From Pseudomonas rhodesiae (GTDB lineage Bacteria > Pseudomonadota > Gammaproteobacteria > Pseudomonadales > Pseudomonadaceae): DNA of 40,227 nt. The stretch spans positions 1 through 40,227 of the forward strand of contig NZ_VFEU01000037.1 in NCBI RefSeq assembly GCF_007858255.1, given 5' to 3'. The translations under genes were made by a program, and so were the position numbers. Positions within the stretch are counted from its first letter, which is position 1. Each line of letters starts with the position of its first letter. Positions 17,696-24,680 of the stretch are shown piece by piece. Below the pieces are notes generated by a model that did no database searches, was not told the origin of the DNA, and worked only from the letters and a program-made list of their open reading frames with translations.

Positions 17696-18961
17696 TCATA
17701 AACGAATGGACAGGCCGTCGGCCAGGGATTGTCGATAGGCGCGCCACGCGGGCACGCTGCCCATCAACAGCGCGGCGGCCAGGATACCGGCGAGCAGGGT
17801 CCATTCATATTCGCTCGGCCATGACATCGGCAGGTCCAGGCCGTAGTTGGCCTGCAAGTAACCGCGCGAGGCGGCGATGCACACATAGAGCAAACCAACG
17901 CCCGCGATTACTCCTGACAGCGCCAGGGCGAAAGCTTCGAAGATCAGCAGCGTCGCGATGTGCCACGGTCGCGCACCCACCGAGCGCAAAATCGCCATCT
18001 CGCGGCGGCGTTCGTTGAGGCTGGTGAGGATCGCCGTGAGCATGCCGATCAGGCCGGTCAGCACCACGAACAGCGAGATTACAAACAGCGCTTTTTCGGC
18101 GGTGCCCATCATGCTCCACAGCTCTTGCAACGCCACGCCCGGCAGGATCGCCAGCATCGGCTCGCCGCGAAATTCGTTGATCTCCCGTTGCAGGGCGAAG
18201 GTGGAGATCTTGTTGTTCAGGCCCAGCATAAAAGCGGTGATGGCCTGCGGCGTAAGGTCCATGTTGCGCGCCTGGTCCGCGCTGATACGGCCTTTGCCTT
18301 GGGCGGGGACGCCGTTGTGCCAGTCGATGTGGATCGCTTCCATGCCGCCGAGGCTGATATGCAGCGTGCGGTCCACCGGCGTGCCGGTGCGTTTGAGAAT
18401 ACCGACCACGGTGAACGGCTTGTCATCGTGCTTCACCAGGCTGACCACCGCTACGCCGTGGGCCAGCACCAGTTTGTCGCCGAGTTTGTAGTGCAGCGCG
18501 TCGGCCACTTCGGCGCCGAGCACCACTTCGAACGGGTCGCTGGCAAAGGCGCGGCCGCTGGCCAGTTCGAGGTTCTGCTTGCGTCCGTATTGGTAGTGCT
18601 CGAAGTAAGAGGCGTTGGTGCCCATCACGCGGTAGCCGCGGTGGGAGTCACCGAGGGAAATCGGAATCGCCCATTTCACCTGAGGGCTGGCGGCGAAATG
18701 CTCGAAGCTGTCCCAGCGGATGTTGTTGGTGGCGTTGCCAATGCGGAACACCGAGTACAGCAGCAGGTTCACCGAGCCCGAGCGCGCGCCGACGATCAGG
18801 TCGGTGCCGCTGATGGTGCTGGCGAAACTATTGCGGGCCTCGACGCGCACCCGCTCCACGGCCAACAGCAGGCACACCGACAAGGCGATGGCGAACGCGG
18901 TGAGGATCGCGGTGAAGCGGCGGTTTGCCAGGCTGGCCATGGCTAGACGGAACAGATACAT
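17696..18961 (-). CDS. ABC transporter permease, FtsX/MacB-like
   Basis: A 421-residue inner-membrane permease. One N-terminal transmembrane helix (RFTAILTAFAIALSVCLLLA) is followed by a large periplasmic MacB-type core domain, then three C-terminal helices, including ALFVISLFVVLTGLIGMLTA. The loop LTSLNERRREMAILRSVGARP is the hallmark of the FtsX/LolC/MacB family that couples to the ATPase. The ATG follows the ATPase stop codon by one base. It belongs to the operon headed by ZrgA. Relatives move lipoproteins or act as mechanotransmitters rather than as classical importers, so the cargo is uncertain. Confidence 0.9.
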   Translation of the reverse strand: MYLFRLAMASLANRRFTAILTAFAIALSVCLLLAVERVRVEARNSFASTISGTDLIVGARSGSVNLLLYSVFRIGNATNNIRWDSFEHFAASPQVKWAIPISLGDSHRGYRVMGTNASYFEHYQYGRKQNLELASGRAFASDPFEVVLGAEVADALHYKLGDKLVLAHGVAVVSLVKHDDKPFTVVGILKRTGTPVDRTLHISLGGMEAIHIDWHNGVPAQGKGRISADQARNMDLTPQAITAFMLGLNNKISTFALQREINEFRGEPMLAILPGVALQELWSMMGTAEKALFVISLFVVLTGLIGMLTAILTSLNERRREMAILRSVGARPWHIATLLIFEAFALALSGVIAGVGLLYVCIAASRGYLQANYGLDLPMSWPSEYEWTLLAGILAAALLMGSVPAWRAYRQSLADGLSIRL

Positions 18962-18962
18962 C

Positions 18963-19673
18963 TCAAACCTCTGCAGGCGTGGCGGCGCGATTGAGTTCGG
19001 CCAGCGACAAATGACGGTCGAACAGCGGCGCCAGGCTCTGGTCATGGCTGACGAACAACAGGCTGGCACCGGCGTCGCGGCACTCGGCGAACAGCAGCTG
19101 GATAAAGGCTTCGCGAGCGTCGTAGTCCAGGGCCGAGGTGGGTTCGTCGGCGATCACCAGTTCCGGTTGGCCGATCAGCGCACGGGCGGCCGCCACCCGT
19201 TGTTGCTGGCCGATGGACAGCGAGTCGGCGCGGCGCTCCAGCAGATCCTTGTCTTTCAACCCCAAGTGCGCGAGCAGAGTAGCGGCTGCCTGGTCGACGC
19301 TGCCGTGACGCTGGACCGCGCGTTGCGCGCGCAGCTTGGAAAAGTGGCAAGGCAGCTCGACGTTCTCGCGCACCGACAGGAACGGCAACAGGTTGAACTG
19401 CTGGAAGATATAGCCAGTGTGATCAACACGGAAACGATCCCGGGCACCCGCCGACAACGCGGTGAGTTCCTGGCCGAGCAGGCGGATGCTGCCTCGGTCG
19501 GGCTTCTGCACGCCGCCCAGTAAGCCCAGCAACGTGGTTTTACCGCTGCCGCTGGGGCCTTTGAGAAACAGGGTTTCCCCGCGCTCCAGACGAAAGGCGG
19601 GGATATCCAGCAACTGAGGATGACCGGGCCAGCTAAAGCCCAGCTCGGACAGTTCGATCAATGGGTGGGTCAT
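18963..19673 (-). CDS. ABC transporter ATP-binding protein, MacB/LolD type
   Basis: A 236-residue ABC ATPase with Walker A GPSGSGKTTLLG, Q-loop FQQFNLLPFLSV, signature LSIGQQQRVAAARAL and Walker B LVIADEPTSALD, followed by the H-loop FVSHDQ. It pairs with the FtsX-like permease directly downstream. The ATG at 19673 begins six bases after a possible GTG at 19679, which abuts the zrgA stop. Either start gives a complete protein. Operon position behind a Zur-type site suggests it is made under zinc shortage. Confidence 0.92.
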   Translation of the reverse strand: MTHPLIELSELGFSWPGHPQLLDIPAFRLERGETLFLKGPSGSGKTTLLGLLGGVQKPDRGSIRLLGQELTALSAGARDRFRVDHTGYIFQQFNLLPFLSVRENVELPCHFSKLRAQRAVQRHGSVDQAAATLLAHLGLKDKDLLERRADSLSIGQQQRVAAARALIGQPELVIADEPTSALDYDAREAFIQLLFAECRDAGASLLFVSHDQSLAPLFDRHLSLAELNRAATPAEV

Positions 19674-19679
19674 GGGCAC

Positions 19680-20279
19680 TCAGAACTTCAAAGTGGCTGC
19701 GGTGGCCGTCGCATCAACGCCTTGCTGGCCGCTCGGGCCGATCAGTTGTACCTGGATTTTCTGGGTGGCGGGAAAGGTCTTGAACACTTGGGTCAGGTCC
19801 AGATTGCTCAGGGCGCTTGGTGTGGCGCAGGTGAATTGATAGTGAGCGTGGATCTCGCTGTGGTCGTGATGATGTTCATGGGCGGCTGCGCCTTTGCCGT
19901 CGGTGGCGTCATCATCGTCGTCGTGATCGGCTTCGGGCTTGTCACCGAACAGCGGGCTGTTGAGTTCCTGGGAGCTGACCTTGCAACCGGCGGCCGTGGG
20001 CAGGTTGAAGAGGGCAACAGGGTTTTCCAGTTGCTTGCGCGCGGCGGCGACTTTGGCTTTATCGGCGGCGCTGCTGGCCATGTGCTCGAACCCCACCAGA
20101 TTCATCGCCGGGCTGTCCAGCTCAAGTTCCAGGGCCTGGCCGTCGAGCACCGCGTTGAGGCGAGCGACGCCGTGTTCGTGGGCGCCGAGGCTACCGTGTT
20201 CGTGGTCATGGTCCTCATGAGCCTGAGCAACGGCCAGTGGCAGCAGGGCAAACGGCAAGGCAAGCAACAGACGGCGCAT
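19680..20279 (-). CDS. zrgA: ZrgA-like zinc-binding periplasmic protein (DUF2796)
   Basis: A 199-residue exported protein with a signal peptide ending at VAQAHE and a mature start rich in His and Asp (HEDHDHEHGSLGAHEHG). A second His/Asp-rich linker lies near residues 113-139 (EADHDDDDDATDG, then HEHHHDHSEIHAHY). The DUF2796/ZrgA family binds zinc in the periplasm and takes part in its acquisition. It heads an operon with an ABC ATPase, permease and DUF3299 protein. The P. aeruginosa counterpart (PA4063-PA4066, as I recall) is induced by zinc limitation. A Zur-like palindrome lies 33 bp upstream of the ATG. Confidence 0.9.
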   Translation of the reverse strand: MRRLLLALPFALLPLAVAQAHEDHDHEHGSLGAHEHGVARLNAVLDGQALELELDSPAMNLVGFEHMASSAADKAKVAAARKQLENPVALFNLPTAAGCKVSSQELNSPLFGDKPEADHDDDDDATDGKGAAAHEHHHDHSEIHAHYQFTCATPSALSNLDLTQVFKTFPATQKIQVQLIGPSGQQGVDATATAATLKF

Positions 20280-20311
20280 GGAAAAGCTCCCAGAGATGAA
20301 AGTTTTGTTAT

Positions 20312-20324
20312 GTGATCTTATAAC
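20312..20324 (-). promoter_or_regulatory. Candidate Zur box
   Basis: GTGATCTTATAAC matches the core of the proteobacterial Zur consensus GTTATANTATAAC at 10 of 12 defined positions. A wider inverted repeat TTGTTAT ... ATAACAA surrounds it. It lies in the 131-bp region between zrgA (minus strand) and the small divergent gene at 20411, and could repress either or both when zinc is sufficient. Confidence 0.6.
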
Positions 20325-20410
20325 AATAGTGGCGAGAGTTTGACCGCCCGCTTGGCGTTGTGCAAGCCACATGGGAGCATGCCGGTCGGAAAACTGCGGG
20401 AGTAGGGACG

Positions 20411-20758
20411 ATGTTGCGAATTCGTGGAACCATCGGCGACCTGCCGGTGGACTTGACGGTAGAGATGGACGACGGCGATTGGGCCCGCCTGGGGGCGCAA
20501 TTTCAGACCGCGCCAGGGGCCCCAGCCGGCGCTGCGCCAGCAGCCGCGGCGAAGCCCAACGATGACCTATGGCAGAGCGCCCAGGACCTATTGCGCAATG
20601 CGGGCCAACTCAGCGGACTGGAACTGCTTGATCAGTTGGAAGGGCTGGCCGGCGACGCGGCGGCGGGCAAGCGTCTGCTGGTGCGCCTGCGCCACAGCGC
20701 CAAGGTCAAAGTGGCCAGCGGCGGGGATACGCCGCTGTACCGTTGGGTCGGCGATTAG
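20411..20758 (+). CDS. Conserved hypothetical protein, 115 residues
   Basis: A small cytosolic protein of unknown function, apparently conserved at this position in Pseudomonas (next to the thioredoxin). It opens with a compact segment, MLRIRGTIGDLPVDLTVEMD, then an Ala/Pro-rich linker near residues 38-54, and an acidic/leucine-rich helical region with LLDQLEGLAGD, ending in basic LVRLRHSAKVKV. I chose the ATG at 20411 with AGGGA upstream; the upstream in-frame extension covers the Zur-like site region. Its stop codon overlaps that of the convergent thioredoxin gene (TTAG shared). It may be co-regulated with zrgA through the shared Zur-like site, by inference. Confidence 0.7.
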   Translation: MLRIRGTIGDLPVDLTVEMDDGDWARLGAQFQTAPGAPAGAAPAAAAKPNDDLWQSAQDLLRNAGQLSGLELLDQLEGLAGDAAAGKRLLVRLRHSAKVKVASGGDTPLYRWVGD

Positions 20759-21627
20759 TACAGCGCGGCAAACAGCTTGCGGCGGTACGCCGTCACCAGC
20801 GGGTGATCGTTGCCCAGCAGTTCGAACACTTGCAGCAGGGTCTTGTGCGGCAAGCCTTCGTTGTAGCTGCGGTTGCGGATGAACAATTTGAGTAGACCTT
20901 CCAGCGCCGCCTCGTATTGCTGGCGGGCCAATTGCTGGATCGTCAGTTGATACGCCGCTTCATCATCCTGCGGGTTCTGGGCCAGACGGCTTTTCAGCTC
21001 GGCGGCGTCCGGCAGGTCGGCGGCCTGGCGCAAAAAGGTGATCTGCGCTTTGGCGCCGGCGAGGGCGGCTTTGTGATCGTCGCTTTTTACCGCATCCAGC
21101 ACGGTCTGGGCTTCGCCCAACTCACCGCGTTCGGCCAGGCAGCGCGCGTAGAGGATCAGCGCACCGGCGTTGGTGTTGTCCTCGCCCAGCAGCGCTACCA
21201 GTACGGCTTCGGCATCGCTGATACGCCCTTCGGCAAACAACGCCTGGGCTTGCTCCAACGGGTCCGCCGCGGCCGGCGGTGGCATCTGCACATGGGGCTC
21301 CAGCATCGCACGCACCGCCGATTCCGGCTGCGCCCCGGCAAACCCGTCCACCGGTTGACCGTCCTTGAACAGCACAACGGTCGGCAGGCTGCGGATACCA
21401 AAGCGCGCGACGATATCCTGCTCGGCATCGCAATCGACCTTGGCCAACAGCAACTCGCCCTGATAACTCTCGGCAATCTGCGCCAGCATCGGCATCAACG
21501 CCTTGCACGGCGCGCACCACTCAGCCCAGAAATCCACGAGTACAGGTTTGTGGAATGAGTTTTCGATTACCGCCTGGTCGAAGGTGGCAGTGGTGGCGTC
21601 GAAGATATACGGGGTGGGCTCACTCAT
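20755..21627 (-). CDS. cnoX: CnoX/YbbN-type thioredoxin with TPR tail
   Basis: A 290-residue protein with an N-terminal thioredoxin domain (residues 1-110) and a C-terminal helical TPR-like domain. The active site WCAPC occurs at residues 37-41, so the redox-active pair is intact, and the cis-proline region is IRSLPTVVLFKDG. CnoX proteins are chaperedoxins that protect clients from oxidation and hand them to GroEL. E. coli CnoX lacks the CxxC pair, as I recall, so this form may also act as a true reductase. ATG at 21627 was preferred over an upstream in-frame start. The gene lies immediately downstream of the inserted abi gene. Confidence 0.9.
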   Translation of the reverse strand: MSEPTPYIFDATTATFDQAVIENSFHKPVLVDFWAEWCAPCKALMPMLAQIAESYQGELLLAKVDCDAEQDIVARFGIRSLPTVVLFKDGQPVDGFAGAQPESAVRAMLEPHVQMPPPAAADPLEQAQALFAEGRISDAEAVLVALLGEDNTNAGALILYARCLAERGELGEAQTVLDAVKSDDHKAALAGAKAQITFLRQAADLPDAAELKSRLAQNPQDDEAAYQLTIQQLARQQYEAALEGLLKLFIRNRSYNEGLPHKTLLQVFELLGNDHPLVTAYRRKLFAALY

Positions 21628-21700
21628 GGGGCGTCTCGAAGAAAGCGGGAATGGGGGCAACTATAAGGGCTGGCGAAAGCTACCGGAAGCAGCAGGCTGC

Positions 21701-22702
21701 TCAGTTTTCAAGCGCATGCCAAAAAGGGTCCTGATACCAATTGAGAGGGAAGCCCATCGCTTTAAGGCTAACGTCGGGAAATTCGCAAATCAGTTGATGC
21801 AAGCGTTGATCCCAGTGGCTGTCGGGGCTCACTCGATGTGTCAGATGATTCAAAATGCAGAGCGCTGCAAAAATGCGGGTGTGCGGCCCGGGCTGAAAGA
21901 GATGTTTGGGCCATAAAAAGTTGGCTTTCTTTGGCAGTTCGGGACGAATGCCTAATTCTCGGTTCCACAGCCGTGAATGATGGGCGCATATGTTTCGAAT
22001 GGTGGTCAGGGTGTGCAGCCAAGACTGCATCAGGGGAGCCGCAATTCCCAGACGCCTGGCAATCGCCTTTTTGTCCGCGTCTTTCGCCAAGCCTTTATAT
22101 AAATGGGATAAATCGCCCAGTGTCAGTTCCTCCAACATCGCCCAGCCAGGCATAAGAGGTGGGTGGGCGTAGGTGGCGGGGTAGTGGCGGGCGTAGCTTT
22201 CTTTAGCTCTTTGGCGTTTAAGTAGGCCTTTTCTCCTGTCGTCCGCACGGGATCTATCGATGCGCTCGCATTCGCGCTGAAAATCACGCATGGCTGTGGA
22301 TTGTTTGAAGGACAGCGTCGTAAGCAGCCGCTGATGATCGAACATCTGATGGAACATTCGTGGGTCTATATACCAATGACTGCCATGGGCGGGCCCCATA
22401 TGGTTGCTGATGACTGCACGAGATGCGATTTCGACTCTCTCGATGGCATCCATGGTCAGTAAGCGAAGCCGTCGATCAAAGTCGTAGAGACGCGTTAACT
22501 GACGAAACCGGCTGCCATCACGAAAGCGATGATCGATATCCTCCGGTTGCTGAAACGGTCGCATATAGGGGCTGAGCCTAAAGAAGCTGACCGATTGCAA
22601 AAAAGACTCTGCGTGAACCTCATCCTGAACATTCAACCCGCGGTGCTTGAGCAGCTCTAGCTGGGCGCGAACGTCAATGGCGGGTTTACTGAATGTCCTC
22701 AT
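21701..22702 (-). CDS. abiF: Abi_2 family protein (AbiF/AbiD-type HEPN protein)
   Basis: A 333-residue protein of the Abi_2 (AbiD/AbiF) family of phage abortive-infection proteins. The N terminus (RTFSKPAIDVRAQLELLKHRGL) is typical. Residue pattern LYDFDRRLRLLTMDAIERVEI follows, and the HEPN signature is RNICAHHSRLWNR near residue 260, an R-x4-H-type RNase motif with the W-N-R tail of Abi_2. Members are presumed or shown to be ribonucleases that stop growth on infection. It appears inserted between conserved housekeeping genes. A structured RNA ending in a terminator lies directly upstream. The ATG at 22702 has only a weak ribosome-binding site, compatible with low expression. AbiF versus AbiD naming is tentative. 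Confidence 0.88.
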   Translation of the reverse strand: MRTFSKPAIDVRAQLELLKHRGLNVQDEVHAESFLQSVSFFRLSPYMRPFQQPEDIDHRFRDGSRFRQLTRLYDFDRRLRLLTMDAIERVEIASRAVISNHMGPAHGSHWYIDPRMFHQMFDHQRLLTTLSFKQSTAMRDFQRECERIDRSRADDRRKGLLKRQRAKESYARHYPATYAHPPLMPGWAMLEELTLGDLSHLYKGLAKDADKKAIARRLGIAAPLMQSWLHTLTTIRNICAHHSRLWNRELGIRPELPKKANFLWPKHLFQPGPHTRIFAALCILNHLTHRVSPDSHWDQRLHQLICEFPDVSLKAMGFPLNWYQDPFWHALEN

Positions 22703-22720
22703 GCTCAAAAAATACCGGGC

Positions 22721-22783
22721 AAAAAAAACCCGCACAATTTGTGCTTGGTTGCTAAGGCAACCAGAGGCATGGCGGGTGTATTG
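22721..22783 (-). ncRNA. Predicted abiF-type small RNA upstream of the abi gene
   Basis: A minus-strand segment of about 63 bases has three nested/adjacent helices: GGTTGC-CTTA-GCAACC (22747-22762), a terminal GCAC/GTGC hairpin (22732-22744), and a long-range ACCCGC/GCGGGT pairing (22772-22777 with 22728-22733) that competes with the terminal one. It ends in eight U. A -35 (TTGCAA) and -10 (TAACCT) pair with a 17-base spacer lies upstream. The layout promoter - structured RNA - terminator - abi gene is what I recall for the abiF RNA motif class, where the RNA may act as antitoxin or guide-like cofactor. Boundaries are estimated. Confidence 0.6.
22728..22745 (-). terminator. Rho-independent terminator inside the abi leader
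   Basis: GCACAAATTGTGC followed by GGG and a run of eight T on the minus strand (T run at 22721-22728) forms an intrinsic terminator 19-26 bp before the abi start codon. It would stop most transcripts from the upstream promoter and release the small RNA, with leaky readthrough into abi. This resembles the control arrangement of type III toxin-antitoxin loci. Confidence 0.65.
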
Positions 22784-22789
22784 CTGCAA

Positions 22790-22818
22790 AGGTTAGGTAG
22801 CCGCCCGATTTTTTGCAA
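22790..22818 (-). promoter_or_regulatory. Predicted sigma-70 promoter of the abi-linked RNA
   Basis: On the minus strand TTGCAA (22818-22813) and TAACCT (22795-22790) are separated by exactly 17 bases, the canonical -35/-10 spacing. The predicted start is near 22783, at the edge of the structured region. Nothing else in the 262-bp gap between the methyltransferase and abi genes explains the conservation of such a pair. A palindromic TTGAGCGCTCAG-like patch lies just upstream at 22823-22836. Confidence 0.45.
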
Positions 22819-22964
22819 GGGCGTTGAGCGCTCAGCAATGATTGAAACTGTTTGGAAAAGCATGCAGATCGATGGTCCAGGCAGCTTGCGAAGGAGGGCA
22901 TTTTCCATGCACCCGCTTTTGCTGTCTTAACCAATCTATTGCTGAAAATCTGTAACGTGCGGGT

Positions 22965-23618
22965 TTAACGCTTCGAATGGTACAGGCTCACCTTGCGAAA
23001 CTCCCAAGGCTCGGCCAGGTCCGGCAGGGTCAGGGCATCCAGTATGTCCAGGCGTCGATAGGCGGGGTGTTGGAAGTCCCGCACGCGCGAGTCGGCCACC
23101 AGTGCTTCGCGTCCACGGCTGAGGAAGTGATCCAGCAGTGGCAGGTTGGCGCGGTCGTAGAGCACGTCGGCCACCAGGATCAGGTCGAAGCGGTCGGCTT
23201 CGGCGAAAAAATCGGCGGAATAAGCCAGTTCCACGCCGTTGAGTTCGGCATTTGCCCGACAAGATGCCAGCGCCAGCGGGTCGAGGTCGCAGGCCACCAC
23301 TTCCAGGGCGCCGGCTTTGACGGCGGCGATGCCAGCCACCCCGGAGCCTGCGCCGAAGTCCAGCACGCGCTTGCCCGCAACCCAATCAGGGTGCGCCGCC
23401 AGATAGCGGGCCAGCGCCAGGCCGCTGGCCCAGCAAAAACTCCAGTAGGGCGGTTCATGCAGGATGCGCCGGGTTTCTTCCTGGCTGAAGGCGCGGTCCA
23501 TATTGTCCGCGTCCAGCAGCCATAACGACAGGTCGGTATCCGGCAGCGCGCAGGGCACCAGGTGCGCGTCGCCGATCAGCGCACTCAGGGCGCGCTGCAG
23601 GTGCAGCGGTGGCGTCAT
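22965..23618 (-). CDS. Family 16 (METTL20/PrmA-like) protein methyltransferase
   Basis: A 217-residue SAM-dependent methyltransferase. The glycine loop LDFGAGSGVAGIAAVKAG is at about residues 86-103, the acidic motif II is CDLDPLAL, and the post-motif ADVLYDRAN contains the D-x-x-Y signature of family 16 methyltransferases (METTL20/METTL21-like lysine methyltransferases). Bacterial METTL20 homologues methylate the electron-transfer flavoprotein beta subunit; ribosomal protein L11 (PrmA) is the other likely comparison. The substrate here is not proven. The gene overlaps the lipoprotein gene by 4 bases (ATGA), so the two are co-transcribed. Confidence 0.8.
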   Translation of the reverse strand: MTPPLHLQRALSALIGDAHLVPCALPDTDLSLWLLDADNMDRAFSQEETRRILHEPPYWSFCWASGLALARYLAAHPDWVAGKRVLDFGAGSGVAGIAAVKAGALEVVACDLDPLALASCRANAELNGVELAYSADFFAEADRFDLILVADVLYDRANLPLLDHFLSRGREALVADSRVRDFQHPAYRRLDILDALTLPDLAEPWEFRKVSLYHSKR

Positions 23619-24070
23619 GGTGCTTTGACGAGTTGCAGGGGGCCGGTGGTCTGGGTGATCGCCTGGGTAATGCGCACGGCGGGCAGGTGCAGGATCAACT
23701 GACCGGATTGGCTGGCGCGACCGCGCAACTCGACCCGCGCACCGGCCGGGAACGCTTCAGGGTTGAATCGCAGGCGGAAGGCCAGGGGTTTGCCGTTGCC
23801 GGTCAGCACACTGCTGGCCAGTAATTGTTGCGGGCGCGCGCGATCGTCGATCACCAGCAATGCCATCTCGACCTCGGCGCCGGCGGGCACGTTGGTCAGG
23901 CTGCCGTTGATTTCACGCTGGTAGGCCGGCAGGGGGCCGAGGTCTTCGACCCCTGGGACTTTTTTCTCCTGCGCGGGCGTCGGTTGGGGCGCGCTCGGCT
24001 TGGGGGCTTCGCTGCTGCAGGCGACCAGAACACTGAACAACGCGAGTAAAACAACAGGTCGTAACTGCAT
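23615..24070 (-). CDS. YbaY-family lipoprotein
   Basis: A 151-residue lipoprotein with a signal sequence and lipobox VLVAC-SS (Cys about residue 18), a Pro/Ala/Lys-rich linker, and a YbaY-type beta-sandwich domain. Key strands are REINGSLTNVPAGAEVEMALL, then LAFRLRFNPEAF and SGQLILHLPAVRIT. The function of YbaY proteins is unknown. ATG at 24070 was chosen over one 21 bp upstream because it directly precedes the signal sequence and has GGAG at proper spacing. It is the first gene of a short operon with the methyltransferase, divergent from nrdR. Confidence 0.85.
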   Translation of the reverse strand: MQLRPVVLLALFSVLVACSSEAPKPSAPQPTPAQEKKVPGVEDLGPLPAYQREINGSLTNVPAGAEVEMALLVIDDRARPQQLLASSVLTGNGKPLAFRLRFNPEAFPAGARVELRGRASQSGQLILHLPAVRITQAITQTTGPLQLVKAP

Positions 24071-24209
24071 GTACGGCTCCAGAAGGGACAAAATCCGTGG
24101 CTTAAAAGAGAAGAAACATAATTGTCAGCCTATATACCGTAAAGGCTATGGCTTGTCTTGCCACGGGGATGCGCTACCATGGCCCTCCCATTTTTTGTTG
24201 CCTGCCACC

Positions 24210-24680
24210 ATGCACTGTCCCTTCTGCGGTGCCAACGACACCAAGGTCATCGACTCGCGACTGGTCGCCGAGGGCGATCAAGTACGTCGCCGGCGCGAAT
24301 GCCTGGCCTCTGGCTGCGGTGAACGTTTCACCACCTTCGAAACCGCCGAACTGGTGTTGCCACGGCTGATCAAGTCCGACGGCAGCCGCCAACCCTTCGA
24401 CGAAGAAAAACTGCGCGCCGGTATGCAGCGCGCCCTGGAAAAACGCCCGGTGAGCGTCGAGCGGCTGGAAGCGGCCCTGGCGCATATCAAGCACAAGTTG
24501 CGTGCCACCGGCGAGCGCGAGGTCAAGAGCCTGGTCGTGGGCGAGCTGGTGATGGGCGAGCTGCAAAAGCTCGACGAAGTTGCCTATATCCGTTTCGCCT
24601 CGGTGTACCGACGCTTCCAGGACCTCAACGAGTTCCGCGAAGAGATCGATCGCCTGGCCCGCGAGCCGGCTAAACAATGA
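24210..24680 (+). CDS. nrdR: Transcriptional repressor NrdR (zinc ribbon + ATP-cone)
   Basis: A 156-residue repressor of ribonucleotide reductase genes. The N-terminal zinc ribbon begins MHCPFCGANDTKVIDSRL with R-rich VRRRREC, and the ATP-cone domain (LPRLIKSDGSRQPFDEEKL onward) senses ATP/dATP. The second zinc knuckle reads C-LASG-C instead of the usual C-x2-C, with two extra residues between the Cys pair. The rest matches the family, and length is two residues above the usual 154. It heads a riboflavin gene cluster and overlaps ribD by 4 bases (ATGA). No NrdR box is expected here, as its targets lie elsewhere. Confidence 0.93.
   Translation: MHCPFCGANDTKVIDSRLVAEGDQVRRRRECLASGCGERFTTFETAELVLPRLIKSDGSRQPFDEEKLRAGMQRALEKRPVSVERLEAALAHIKHKLRATGEREVKSLVVGELVMGELQKLDEVAYIRFASVYRRFQDLNEFREEIDRLAREPAKQ

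Noticed and set aside
119..22862. Shared GTTTGGAAAAGC near 120 and near 22850
   Set aside because: A 12-base match between two places in 40 kb is expected by chance, and no flanking similarity extends it.
22739..22930. A 63-residue plus-strand reading frame opposite the abi-linked RNA
   Set aside because: It has no clear ribosome-binding site or known family, and it lies across the predicted RNA, promoter and palindrome on the other strand. Apparent conservation would be explained by the RNA.
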